A stretch of 11,821 nt of DNA from an uncultured Porphyromonas sp. GTDB taxonomy: Bacteria > Bacteroidota > Bacteroidia > Bacteroidales > Porphyromonadaceae. The position numbers were made by a program, and so were the translations under genes. Position 1 is the stretch's first letter; the number at the start of each line of letters is the position of its first letter. Positions 1-7,227 of this stretch are shown piece by piece. The stretch is taken from positions 1 through 11,821 of the forward strand of contig NZ_CAMYEZ010000065.1 of NCBI RefSeq assembly GCF_947254915.1. The letters run 5' to 3'. The notes under the pieces are model-generated. The model searched no databases. It was not told the DNA's origin and saw nothing but the letters and a program-made list of their open reading frames with translations.

Positions 1-4
1 GGGA

Positions 5-48
5 AGGAAACGAAAGTAGGTCAGAAAACTTTCGTTTCCTGACCTACT
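5..48. repeat. Two interleaved inverted repeats after the glm operon
   Basis: A 13-bp arm AGGAAACGAAAGT (5-17) pairs perfectly with ACTTTCGTTTCCT (28-40). A second 10-bp arm AGTAGGTCAG (15-24) pairs perfectly with CTGACCTACT (39-48). The order A-B-A'-B' means that in RNA either of two hairpins, or a pseudoknot-like fold, can form. It lies 64 nt past the stop codon of the last glm-operon gene, so it could end or protect that transcript. Read leftward, the 10-bp hairpin is followed by TTTCGTTTCC, which is T-rich but not a clean U-tract. The 11-mer TTTCGTTTCCT (30-40) recurs inside the MITE-like element at 7078-7088, so this may also be a dispersed genomic repeat. Confidence 0.6.
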
Positions 49-111
49 CGATTTTATGCGGAGCTTCTTTATCCTCTTGCTGAGCGGTTAAAGTAAATGC
101 TCCTTCCTGTT

Positions 112-432
112 TTAGTATTCAATAGAAAGACCCATCAGAGGCGCATGTTGCTGCGCACCATAGACGTCGCGCTCACCGAGGTTGCCCGAAGGGATGGGGC
201 GGACGATGGTACACTTGATCGCCTTGGCGGGGTCAAAGTAGACAATCTTGACGATGTGGTCAGGCTTGATGTGATAGAGATCACAGAAAGTCTGCTCAGT
301 AATCGCCTTAGCGGCCTTCACCTGATTGTATATGTCAAAGTCCTTGAAGATGATATCAAAGGTGATCTCATAGGGACCCGAGTTCTTGCTCCGGATGACG
401 GAGGCTATATCGATTAACTTGTGCTGTGTCAT
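112..432 (-). CDS. DUF4387 family protein, partner of the AtuA-like protein
   Basis: A 106-aa protein beginning MTQHKLIDIASVIRSKN. I recognise it as DUF4387 (PF14330) from its N-terminal LxDIAxVIRSKNSGPYEITFD pattern and its C-terminal RP-PSG-DVYGAQQHAP region. The family is small, has no signal peptide or membrane segment, and is typically encoded next to, or fused to, AtuA/DUF1446 proteins. Here it begins 24 nt after the AtuA-like gene and is the last gene of the glutamate mutase operon. Its biochemical activity is not known to me. By context it is probably a small subunit of a cytosolic two-component enzyme acting in or near the methylaspartate pathway. The start is the first ATG and gives the usual family length; no Shine-Dalgarno is visible. 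Confidence 0.85.
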   Translation of the reverse strand: MTQHKLIDIASVIRSKNSGPYEITFDIIFKDFDIYNQVKAAKAITEQTFCDLYHIKPDHIVKIVYFDPAKAIKCTIVRPIPSGNLGERDVYGAQQHAPLMGLSIEY

Positions 433-456
433 TGCTTGATACGATCTAAAGGTTCA

Positions 457-1845
457 CTATTTACGCTGACCATCAGCATACTCTACATACTCAACGGGGA
501 AGTACTGCGTGGGATCCTCCGCCTTGAGCAGGTGATAGAGGCTAAATTCGTAGACCTCACCCATGTGGCAGTCTGAGGGCGAGAAGGGGAAGGCGAGGTT
601 GCCCGCCGTAGCGATACGTCCCTCGTAGCCGAAGTGGAGCATCGTACTACGTGCGAAGCTACAGATCGTGTCGGCCTCCTTCTGCGTCTTAGCCACTGCC
701 TCGATGACGACCATAAGCTCTGAGCCGATATGCCCATCAATACCCTCGAACATGCTCATGACGCCGTTCTTGCCGTAGATCTTGAAGTCAAGGTAGTAGT
801 CCTTGATACCGTAGTTGTCGAAGTTGTCCTTGACACGAGCCTTGACACTCTCGATGATGGAGTCGATCTTGCTAATCATGATCGGGTCTGTCGTAGCCGC
901 AACAGAGATAGTGCGGTAGCCTACGAGACGGGTACCCTCGAGCTTGAGGAAGTAGCCATCGGTGGGCTCGAAGACGGTACCAGAGATCTTGACCTTGTTG
1001 TCGTCAATCTGCTCAAAGTGACATCCGTGCAGATTGAGCGCACCACCAGGACCAGGGAGATGGTAAGGATCGGTCTTCTCGTAGAGCGTGTGACCAGCTA
1101 CGGAGAGGGTCGTACACTTACGATCCTTGGAAAGTGGCTCAAGGACAAAGTGATCCTTGCGCAGATAGCCAAACATACAGTCACTACCGCTACCGGGCAA
1201 TGCGCAGATAGCAGCGCACTCGAGGATCTTACCCATGTGCAGTGCGAGCGCACGGTCGAAGCCCTCCTTGATCGGTAGACAAGCGAAGACGCTAGGATCA
1301 TACGAACGGCCTGCGATGATGACATCAGCGCCACCCTTGAGAGCCTCTACAAAAGGCTCCTCGCCCATCTGAGCGACGATGCGGACGGAATCTTCGATGT
1401 CCTTCTTTGTAGCCTCGGGAGCTGGTGCTAGGGGCGTGATGTGTCCCTTGTCAAACTCACGGAGGATGGTCTCTTTGTCAAACTCAGAGCGGATGACGGC
1501 TAGGCGTAGCGAGAGCTTCTTGTCAGCAATGATCTCACGTACGATCTCTAGCACCCAGTCCACATGGGTATTGGCACCTGAGCCACCGGCAGAGCCGACG
1601 ACTACGGGGACTTTGTTCTCGACACCGGCCTGGATCATGATCTCTAGGTCACGCTTCACGGAGTTGCGATCGGTGAAGCTGACGCCAGCCCCTAGATAGT
1701 AAGGACCTGGATCTGTCGAACCAGCATCTGCTGCGATGACGTGGGGCTTGCGCTTCATTCCCTCACGAAAGGATGCCTCGGGAAATCCATATCCGAGGAT
1801 CGCTGTCGTGGAGAGTACTCTTATTTCGTCTGTTATTGGAGTCAT
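457..1845 (-). CDS. AtuA-like protein (DUF1446, acyclic terpene utilisation family)
   Basis: A 462-aa cytosolic protein of the AtuA/DUF1446 family (PF07287). Visible family landmarks are ADAGSTDPGPYYLG (about residues 39-52), the glycine-rich VGSAGGSGA (about 83-91), AGRSYDPSVFA (about 178-188), MGKILECAAICALPGSG and, near the C-terminus, HFGYEGR with FPFSPSD. The family is named after a Pseudomonas gene needed for citronellol catabolism, but its reaction is not established. The gene starts 98 nt after mal and is followed 24 nt later by a DUF4387 gene, the common pairing. Position directly downstream of methylaspartate ammonia-lyase suggests work on mesaconate or a product of it; this is inference. 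A terpene role is unlikely in this setting, and family names such as acyclic terpene utilisation should not be taken as function. Confidence 0.87.
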   Translation of the reverse strand: MTPITDEIRVLSTTAILGYGFPEASFREGMKRKPHVIAADAGSTDPGPYYLGAGVSFTDRNSVKRDLEIMIQAGVENKVPVVVGSAGGSGANTHVDWVLEIVREIIADKKLSLRLAVIRSEFDKETILREFDKGHITPLAPAPEATKKDIEDSVRIVAQMGEEPFVEALKGGADVIIAGRSYDPSVFACLPIKEGFDRALALHMGKILECAAICALPGSGSDCMFGYLRKDHFVLEPLSKDRKCTTLSVAGHTLYEKTDPYHLPGPGGALNLHGCHFEQIDDNKVKISGTVFEPTDGYFLKLEGTRLVGYRTISVAATTDPIMISKIDSIIESVKARVKDNFDNYGIKDYYLDFKIYGKNGVMSMFEGIDGHIGSELMVVIEAVAKTQKEADTICSFARSTMLHFGYEGRIATAGNLAFPFSPSDCHMGEVYEFSLYHLLKAEDPTQYFPVEYVEYADGQRK

Positions 1846-1881
1846 ATCTCGATATTCTGTTTTATTGTTAGCGGTTAGCCT

Positions 1882-1943
1882 TTGGCTGTTGGCTGTTGGC
1901 CTTTGGCTCTAAAAGCTAACCTCTAACTTCTAATCTCTAAAAT
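1882..1943. repeat. Two blocks of 7-bp tandem repeats in the mal-AtuA spacer
   Basis: The 98-nt spacer holds four adjacent 7-mers TTGGCTG, TTGGCTG, TTGGCCT, TTGGCTC (1882-1909), a short linker, then CTAACCT, CTAACTT, CTAATCT, CTAAAAT (1916-1943) running exactly to the mal stop codon. GGTTAGC (1873-1879) and GCTAACC (1915-1921) form a 7-bp inverted repeat around the first block. The repeat is degenerate, so recent slippage is likely only for the two identical units. No coding sense is visible; it may influence how the transcript is cut or ended between mal and the AtuA gene. Confidence 0.75.
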
Positions 1944-3188
1944 CTACTTTAGCACATCCTTGAGAGCGAGTACACGGCTCATCTCATTGAAGATGATCAT
2001 GTATCCCTCATCGACACCCATACCAGGCTTTGCGAGGCACTGGCAAGGAGAGGTAGCCATAGCGATATTGGCGCAAACCTCTGCTGAGCGGTTGGTCTCA
2101 TTGCAAGTACCACCCAGATAAGCGCGCATGTTGTGCTGCTTGCAGTAGAGGACAGCCTCGATAGCATTGTTGACACCACCGAGGTCAGGTGTCTTGATCT
2201 GAACCATGTGTCCAGCCTTGCGCTCAGAGAAGGCGATGATATCCTCAAGCGTGTTGCACCACTCGTCAGCGACGATCTGGCACTTAGAGCCCTTGGCATC
2301 AAGTAGCTCACGGATCTTAGCCAAAGCCTTGATCTGTGGCTCACGAGCGTCCATATCTACTGGACCCTCGACACGAAGCTCGAAGGGAGCAACGATCTCA
2401 GAGAGCTCGTGGAGATAGTCAGCGATGCGCTGGAAGTCGTTGTTGAAGACGATGCTCAGCGTACCATACACGTCGATATGGATAGCGGGCTGGTAGTTGG
2501 GGTTCTGACGCTTTGTGACGATACGGTCACGGAGCCACTGGAGGTACTCCTTGATCTTCTCACCCTTGAGACCGACCTTGGTCTCTACATTATTAAAGAG
2601 TGCGTGTGGCAGTACGCCCACCTCCTTCATGATCATCTTATCGACGTTGAGATAGCGGTCATCGCCACTCTGCGAGAAGATGGGGACCATCGTGTCTGAT
2701 ATCTTCGTACCATACTCGTCAGCAACGACCTGAGCCATCAGCTTGTGCTGGCTCTTAGCGACAGCGTCTAGACAAGCCTGTGTGACACCGTAGCGGATTG
2801 CCGTGTGGTACTTCTTGCCGTCTGCATTGACGTGCTTGTCAACGAGGTCGGCCATCTGGCGGAACGTGGTTATCTCCTTGCCCTCATAGAGCGGAGCGAT
2901 CTCCTTCATGATGACAGGGATAAAGTTCTCAGCGAGGAACAGTGGATCACGACCACCAGCCCCTGAGTACTGTACAGCGGCACAGTCACCGTGAGCTATA
3001 GAACCATCCTCTAGGATAAAGAGGACAGAGATGGACTCACCTGCCTGACGTACAGATGTAAAGCCTGGAGTCACGGGGTCGCCAGAGTAAAAGGCTCCAT
3101 CGTTTTTAGCGCCCTTCTTGATGGCCTTCTGGTCGTCAAAGAAGAATCCTGTCTTGCCTGGGGCACAGACTACCTTCTTGATCTTCAT
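1944..3188 (-). CDS. mal: Methylaspartate ammonia-lyase (EC 4.3.1.2)
   Basis: A 414-aa cytosolic enzyme of the enolase superfamily that removes ammonia from (2S,3S)-3-methylaspartate to give mesaconate, the step after glutamate mutase. The length is one residue more than the Clostridium tetanomorphum enzyme, and the active-site residues are all found one position later than there: H195 (in LPHAL), metal ligands D239 (HIDVYG), E274 (RVEGPVD) and D308 (VADEW), the catalytic base K332 (QIKTPD), Q173, Q330, and T361-C362 (GGTCNETNRS). It should therefore be active. The start is the only ATG that fits the family length; the upstream region is A/T rich with no Shine-Dalgarno. It follows glmE by 82 nt with a stem-loop in the spacer, so its expression may be tuned separately from the mutase. 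Confidence 0.97.
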   Translation of the reverse strand: MKIKKVVCAPGKTGFFFDDQKAIKKGAKNDGAFYSGDPVTPGFTSVRQAGESISVLFILEDGSIAHGDCAAVQYSGAGGRDPLFLAENFIPVIMKEIAPLYEGKEITTFRQMADLVDKHVNADGKKYHTAIRYGVTQACLDAVAKSQHKLMAQVVADEYGTKISDTMVPIFSQSGDDRYLNVDKMIMKEVGVLPHALFNNVETKVGLKGEKIKEYLQWLRDRIVTKRQNPNYQPAIHIDVYGTLSIVFNNDFQRIADYLHELSEIVAPFELRVEGPVDMDAREPQIKALAKIRELLDAKGSKCQIVADEWCNTLEDIIAFSERKAGHMVQIKTPDLGGVNNAIEAVLYCKQHNMRAYLGGTCNETNRSAEVCANIAMATSPCQCLAKPGMGVDEGYMIIFNEMSRVLALKDVLK

Positions 3189-3231
3189 ATTACTTGGATT
3201 TATTGGTTTATTAGAATTGTTCGCTAGAAAG

Positions 3232-3256
3232 AGTGCTACCCCACAGGGATAGCACT
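3232..3256 (-). promoter_or_regulatory. Stem-loop in the glmE-mal intercistronic spacer
   Basis: AGTGCTACCC (3232-3241) pairs with GGG-A-TAGCACT (3246-3256), ten base pairs with one bulged A and a 4-nt loop. On the transcribed minus strand the hairpin is followed by CTCTTTC rather than a clean U-run. That makes it more likely an mRNA-stabilising or partly terminating element between the mutase genes and mal than a strong terminator. No promoter box of the TAnnTTTG type is seen between it and mal. Confidence 0.55.
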
Positions 3257-3270
3257 ATTATGGGTTAAGG

Positions 3271-4719
3271 TTACGGTCTGCCGACGAGGAAGCCCTTGCC
3301 AATGGCGTAGACATCGTCGATAACCATCTGGAAGCTCACGGGACGATGCTCGAAGCGTGAACGCTCCTCGAGCTTCTCACGGTGGAACGCCTTGAGATCC
3401 TCCGTAAAGGGCAGATGACCCGTGTCGAGGATACGTACCGCACCATTGTCATCACGAGCAGGTAGTACCTTGCCCGCATTGTAGCGACTAGGCGCAAAGG
3501 GGATATCCAGCACGCCAGCCTCAAAGGCAGCAACCGTACCGACAGCTAGATCGCCCTTGCCCAGCTCAAAGACCTTGTCGAGGATGCACTTCGTCTCTCG
3601 AACGATGATGTCAGACTCCTGCTCTACCACAGGAATGTCTACGAGTGACTGGTCACGAAGCATAGAGATAACCTGCTTGGTAGCACGTAGTCCAGCAGCG
3701 TTTGCCTCCTTGGTGGGGACGCCCATCGCCTCGTGTGGAGTCTTGACAATAACCTTGGTAGCCTTCGCCAGAGCAGCCGTAGCTGAGCCCCATGAGATGA
3801 CGCCAAAGGCCTTTGCCTCGTCCTGTGGAAAGCCGCCCATCCACTGGTGGAAGACGGTCGTGACACGTACATCGTCGTAGCCGTACTCCTTGAGATAGCT
3901 ATTGGTCAACTCACGGAGCGAGCGAATAGCTGCGACATCCTGGATGACATTACCGCACTGACCATAGCCCACGGTTATATCCTTGACACCCTGCTCAGCG
4001 GCGAGGAGTGTCTCGATGACAGCCACAGCACTGGAGATACAGGGAGGAATGAGCGTACCGGTCAGAGGGCCAAAGGGCTCGCGGTTGATACTTACGCCAG
4101 CCTCCTCGTACATACCGACGAGGCGGTCCGTGTACTGCCAGTACATGATAGTCTTCTCGAGGGAAAAGTTCTTAGAGTAAGGGATATTGTACGATATACC
4201 GCCACCCTCATAAGAGGTAAAGCCACCAGCGATAGAGATCTCCGTCAGGAGACGTGCGTCAGGCGTACCGTGGCGCACCTGTACCGGGTTCTTGAGTGCA
4301 GAGGTGACCGTACGGCAGATCTTCGTCCCGTAGTTGACAATCGGAAAGCCGTTCAGCATCGATCGTCCCGACTCCTTACTCTTGATGATACCGTTCTCAG
4401 CCTCGTGGTAGCGATTGAGACGAGTGTAGCTATCGACCGTTGAGGGGAGCAGGTCTGCCCCACCCTCCTCTTCTAGAAACTGCAAGAGCCTGATATGCTC
4501 CGTGTATAGAGCCACACCAGCACGAGGCTGTATGAGCGTACGCCCCTCAGCATCTGCCTGAGCAAGCTTGCGTCCGAAGATCTTCTCCTCGGGGATTGAC
4601 TTTTGAAATTCGACAGCCTCTTCAAAGTTGACATCTTTGCCCGTAGGCCATGAGGCGAGTACCTCCTTGCGCTCCTTGTAGAAGGTATCGTTGTCTATGC
4701 GCTTATTCCTAAGTTCCAT
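3271..4719 (-). CDS. glmE: Methylaspartate (glutamate) mutase catalytic subunit E (EC 5.4.99.1)
   Basis: A 482-aa cytosolic TIM-barrel subunit of adenosylcobalamin-dependent glutamate mutase, which rearranges L-glutamate to (2S,3S)-3-methylaspartate together with GlmS. The residues that bind substrate and cofactor in the Clostridium cochlearium enzyme fall at the same numbers here: the arginine claw R66, R100 and R149, the base E171, Y177, Y181, and K326 and E330 near the cofactor. The length also matches (483 aa there). The gene lies 50 nt after glmL and 82 nt before mal. The first ATG gives the family N-terminus MELRNKRIDNDTFYKER. Nothing suggests damage. Alternative names are mutE and methylaspartate mutase epsilon subunit. 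Confidence 0.97.
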   Translation of the reverse strand: MELRNKRIDNDTFYKERKEVLASWPTGKDVNFEEAVEFQKSIPEEKIFGRKLAQADAEGRTLIQPRAGVALYTEHIRLLQFLEEEGGADLLPSTVDSYTRLNRYHEAENGIIKSKESGRSMLNGFPIVNYGTKICRTVTSALKNPVQVRHGTPDARLLTEISIAGGFTSYEGGGISYNIPYSKNFSLEKTIMYWQYTDRLVGMYEEAGVSINREPFGPLTGTLIPPCISSAVAVIETLLAAEQGVKDITVGYGQCGNVIQDVAAIRSLRELTNSYLKEYGYDDVRVTTVFHQWMGGFPQDEAKAFGVISWGSATAALAKATKVIVKTPHEAMGVPTKEANAAGLRATKQVISMLRDQSLVDIPVVEQESDIIVRETKCILDKVFELGKGDLAVGTVAAFEAGVLDIPFAPSRYNAGKVLPARDDNGAVRILDTGHLPFTEDLKAFHREKLEERSRFEHRPVSFQMVIDDVYAIGKGFLVGRP

Positions 4720-4769
4720 GTGATAGGGGAATCTGTATGAGTGATTGAGTCTTTGAGTGTGTGTCTATA

Positions 4770-6155
4770 TTATATAGGTAGTACCTCTCGCTGGAGAATC
4801 GTGAGAGCCACCTCGGGAGCTACCTGACTGAGTAGTCCCATGCTCGCTATGATGTAGCGCTTGTCTAGGTAAAACTGTGGCTCCTTGGGCTTCGCATACT
4901 CGTATCTCTGAGGATTAAAGCGACTTCCCGAGAGGATACGAGCTGGGTCAGAGCTATTGATCAGCGCGCCTCCGATGCCAATGAGTCGTGGCACCTGCGT
5001 CAAGTCCTTGCCAACGAGGGTAAACATCTCGCCTATCGGCGTGTAGACCTTGCTAATGACGCCTGCATGTCGCTCCACAGCTATGTCTACGGCACTGTAA
5101 GCTAGAGCCTCCTCGATCACCTGCTCCTGCGAACCAGGCTCAGCGACTGTGTCAGGGCTAGCCGCACAGCGCTCAACCCAGTCGACGATCGCCTCAGGCG
5201 TGACCCCGTAAGCTCGTGCTAGAGCCTTGACATCGGTCTCGTCCTCCAGCGCCTTCAAGCTGTAGCGCATACCGAGGTCACCCTCTACGGTACGCTTGCT
5301 GTAAGGCTCGGGGATGCCTTTGATCAGGACATTGTCCATCGACGGAGCTCCGTCAGTCATCGAGTAAATATCGGTTGTCGCGCCACCTAGATCCACCGCC
5401 ATCAGGTCGCCCCAGCCTGGGTGCTCCTCGTCAATGCCCTTGCTCAGTAGCTCGCACGCCTTGAGAACCGCAAAGGGAGTCGGGATAATCTCCAGCTCGG
5501 CACGCTTCTGCACCTCGCCCAAACCCTTAGCATCGATGATGCGACTGATGAAGAGATCCATGATACACTGACGAGCGGGCAAGATGTTGATCTGCCCAAA
5601 CTCAGGCATCACATTTTCCGTGACGACGCACTTCTTGTCGCACTGAGCGAAGATCTCCTCTAGATCATAGGAGGCGGACTTGTTGCCCGCAGCGATAATC
5701 GCAAAGGGTCTATCAATCTCAGCTAGACGACGTGCATTAGCCAGGATTACCTCCTTGTTGCCCCCGTCGGTACCACCACATAGGAGTACCAGGTCTGGAT
5801 TGATCTCATAGATCTCCTCCTGCTCCGCATGAGAAATCTCATAGGCGTAGGTCTTGACCACCTTAGCACCCGCCGAGGAGGCAGCCATCTTGGCCGCCTT
5901 AGAGGTGAGCGAGGGGACCAGTCCTAGAGCCACCATCTTGAGTCCACCAGCCGCACTACTGCAGGAGAGCAGGCGGTCGTAGTGAGCATCGGGGTGCTGT
6001 GCTAAGATCTTCTGCCAGGCATTGTTAAAGCCCTCCAGCACATCCGTCGTGATAGTGGTAAAGGCAGAGGCTGTCGCTACTATCTCAGCATTGGCTACAT
6101 CTATCAGAGTCAACTTCGTGTAGGTACTACCGAAGTCTACCGTAAGATAGTGCAT
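4770..6155 (-). CDS. glmL: Glutamate mutase reactivating ATPase GlmL (MutL)
   Basis: A 461-aa protein of the ASKHA (actin/Hsp70/sugar kinase) fold. In this family it uses ATP to eject damaged cobalamin from glutamate mutase so that fresh adenosylcobalamin can bind. The N-terminus MHYLTVDFGSTYTKLTLID carries the phosphate-1 loop (D7, G9-S10-T11, T13). A CGGTDGGNKE stretch lies near residues 126-135, the phosphate-2 loop AVDLGGATTD is at 253-262, and an adenosine-type GIGGALINSS is near 395. Its ATG is one base after the glmS stop codon, so the two are translationally coupled, in the order usual for glutamate mutase operons. It is not the mismatch-repair protein of the same name. Confidence 0.95.
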   Translation of the reverse strand: MHYLTVDFGSTYTKLTLIDVANAEIVATASAFTTITTDVLEGFNNAWQKILAQHPDAHYDRLLSCSSAAGGLKMVALGLVPSLTSKAAKMAASSAGAKVVKTYAYEISHAEQEEIYEINPDLVLLCGGTDGGNKEVILANARRLAEIDRPFAIIAAGNKSASYDLEEIFAQCDKKCVVTENVMPEFGQINILPARQCIMDLFISRIIDAKGLGEVQKRAELEIIPTPFAVLKACELLSKGIDEEHPGWGDLMAVDLGGATTDIYSMTDGAPSMDNVLIKGIPEPYSKRTVEGDLGMRYSLKALEDETDVKALARAYGVTPEAIVDWVERCAASPDTVAEPGSQEQVIEEALAYSAVDIAVERHAGVISKVYTPIGEMFTLVGKDLTQVPRLIGIGGALINSSDPARILSGSRFNPQRYEYAKPKEPQFYLDKRYIIASMGLLSQVAPEVALTILQREVLPI

Positions 6156-6156
6156 A

Positions 6157-6570
6157 CTACTTGTCTGCGAGGATTGAGTCTAGATAAGCGATGGTAGTCT
6201 CGATCGGGGTGCCAGGAGGATAAACCTTGGTAAAGCCCATCGCCATAAAGCGAGACTCCACATCGGCAAAGTCCTGCTTACCAACGACTAGGTTGCCTCC
6301 AGCAAGTAGTGGGATACCCTTGAGACCAGCCTCGTCGCACTTCTCGCGCAGACCCTGACAGTCTATCTCACCGTGTCCATAGAGCGAGGAGACGAGGATA
6401 GCATCAGCTTTGGTCTCGAGAGCGGCCTCTATGTACTCTTCCTGAGAGACCATGACACCGAGGTTAACCACTTTGTACCCTGCATTGTTGAGGGCATAGG
6501 CGATGATCTTGTTGCCGACAGCATGTGCGTCAGCACCAATCACACCCGTGACTATAGTTTTTTGATTCAT
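6157..6570 (-). CDS. glmS: Methylaspartate (glutamate) mutase cobalamin-binding subunit S
   Basis: A 137-aa Rossmann-like subunit that carries adenosylcobalamin for glutamate mutase and assembles with GlmE. The B12-binding signature is complete: D14-x-H16-x-x-G19 (the lower axial histidine is H16), S61-x-L63 in VSSLYGHGE, and G91-G92 in LLAGGNLVVG. I place the start at the ATG ending at 6570 (MNQKTIVTGVIGADAHAVG). This gives exactly the usual family length and puts the histidine at the family's position. An in-frame ATG 69 nt upstream would add a 23-residue tail unlike the family. It is the first gene of the operon and touches glmL. The symbol is shared with glucosamine-6-phosphate synthase, which this is not; mutS is also used. 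Confidence 0.96.
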   Translation of the reverse strand: MNQKTIVTGVIGADAHAVGNKIIAYALNNAGYKVVNLGVMVSQEEYIEAALETKADAILVSSLYGHGEIDCQGLREKCDEAGLKGIPLLAGGNLVVGKQDFADVESRFMAMGFTKVYPPGTPIETTIAYLDSILADK

Positions 6571-6784
6571 AATAGGGGATGTACGTGTTACCACGTTTTT
6601 TGTTGGTGATTGAGCTATAGTATGAGACATAGGAGCCATAGGAAGCTTTTTTGGGGGGAGCCACCATACACCTACACCTCTTCACATGAGCTCACTGTTT
6701 TGGGGGTGCAGTAAGATCATGTAAGACGACCTCTTCGGAAGGGATAAAGGGAGTCAATCTTTACTCTTCCTCAAGGGCGCTCCA
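6571..6784 (-). promoter_or_regulatory. Long leader of the glm operon
   Basis: About 208 nt lie between the predicted transcription start (near 6778) and the glmS ATG, unusually long for a simple leader. It contains a hairpin at 6684-6722: ACATGA and ACTG on one arm, CAGT and TCATGT on the other, with a 4x4 internal loop and a G-run or C-run in the apical loop. The motif CCTCTTC occurs on both sides of the hairpin (about 6677-6683 and 6730-6736), and CTTCGGAAG forms a further small fold. I do not see the consensus elements of a cobalamin riboswitch. The leader could hold an unrecognised regulatory RNA, but nothing here proves it. Confidence 0.4.
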
Positions 6785-6792
6785 CAAAGGTA
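6785..6792 (-). promoter_or_regulatory. Promoter -7 box of the glm operon
   Basis: On the minus strand this reads TACCTTTG, an exact match to the Bacteroidota -7 consensus TAnnTTTG. No good TTTG is found 19-21 nt upstream, so the -33 element is weak or absent. It is the only such box upstream of glmS in the divergent spacer. Confidence 0.6.
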
Positions 6793-6924
6793 CTCAATAA
6801 TTCTGTAATAGCTAGAACTAGCCACTCAAAAAGCAGGGCTGACGCATTATATATTCGGTACTCCACTAACTACGCTTGACAACAACTCGGGTATATGTGG
6901 ATTGAACCTGGCTTCATAGCGCTA

Positions 6925-7161
6925 TCAATACTCATACATCTTCGCTAAGTCCGATATCTCCCGAGGAATTTTCCAATAGCTCTCGAGAAAATGAAAATTC
7001 TCCACAGAGGGACGAAATAAAACTTCGGAAGAATGAAATGAAACTTCGGAAGAATGAAATGAAAGTTCCGAAGAATTTTTCGTTTCCTCGCTGGATAATC
7101 CAAAATATCTACGGATGAACCTCCCGATTTCTGTCATAGAGACATAGATGCACTCGTCCAC
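6925..7161 (-). CDS. Doubtful 78-codon reading frame inside the MITE-like element
   Basis: The frame encodes MDECIYVSMTEIGRFIRRYF and then a seven-residue repeat of the type SSEVSFH (three copies), produced by a 21-bp DNA repeat in the same register. It lies wholly between the 17-bp terminal repeats and begins next to the right one. No promoter box or recognisable domain is visible. It may simply be a frame left open by a 21-bp repeat, since 21 is divisible by three. I list it because the first half before the repeats looks protein-like and the frame fits the element exactly. Confidence 0.25.
   Translation of the reverse strand: MDECIYVSMTEIGRFIRRYFGLSSEETKNSSELSFHSSEVSFHSSEVLFRPSVENFHFLESYWKIPREISDLAKMYEY
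7020..7082. repeat. 21-bp tandem repeat
   Basis: Two consecutive copies of a 21-bp unit starting AAACTTCGGAAGAATGAAA (7020-7040 and 7041-7061, identical) are followed by a diverged third copy (7062-7082, AAAGTTCCGAAGAA...). Each unit contains the near-palindrome CTTCGGAAG. Confidence 0.85.
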
Positions 7162-7197
7162 TATAATGCGTCAGCCCTAATTCAAAAAGAAATACAC

Positions 7198-7205
7198 TAC
7201 CTTTG
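7198..7205 (+). promoter_or_regulatory. Promoter -7 box for the metallopeptidase-capA unit
   Basis: TACCTTTG, an exact TAnnTTTG match, ends 22 nt before the ATG at 7228. The -33 position would fall in the right terminal repeat of the MITE-like element and shows no TTTG, so insertion of that element may have replaced the original upstream promoter sequence. Confidence 0.6.
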
Positions 7206-7227
7206 CCAGCACTATCTCAATGGATTA

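Larger units (their letters stand above)
6835..7178. mobile_element. MITE-like element with 17-bp terminal inverted repeats
   Basis: AGGGCTGACGCATTATA (6835-6851) and its exact reverse complement TATAATGCGTCAGCCCT (7162-7178) bound a 344-bp segment in the spacer between two divergent transcription units. The interior has no transposase; it holds a 21-bp tandem repeat and one 78-codon reading frame that begins directly inside the right repeat. TCAAAAAG occurs just outside both ends (6826-6833 and 7182-7189), but 1 to 3 bases from the repeats, so it is only a possible target duplication. Seventeen perfect pairs so far apart are unlikely by chance, and the layout fits a non-autonomous transposable element. 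Paired regulator sites near the two promoters are the main alternative. Confidence 0.6.

Noticed and set aside
730..1278. Plus-strand open frame of 182 codons opposite the AtuA-like gene
   Set aside because: Antisense shadow of a clear gene; no domain, promoter or family resemblance.
3847..4443. Plus-strand open frame of 198 codons opposite glmE
   Set aside because: Shadow of glmE caused by its codon bias; glmE has all catalytic residues in the other strand.
6571..6639. Upstream ATG that would extend glmS by 23 residues
   Set aside because: The ATG at 6570 gives the exact family length and places the cobalamin-binding histidine at residue 16.
6571..6784. Cobalamin riboswitch before the B12-dependent operon
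   Set aside because: I could not find the conserved B12-box-like elements; kept only as an unassigned leader.
6826..7189. TCAAAAAG as target-site duplication of the MITE-like element
   Set aside because: The copies are not flush with the terminal repeats and the motif is A-rich, so chance is possible.
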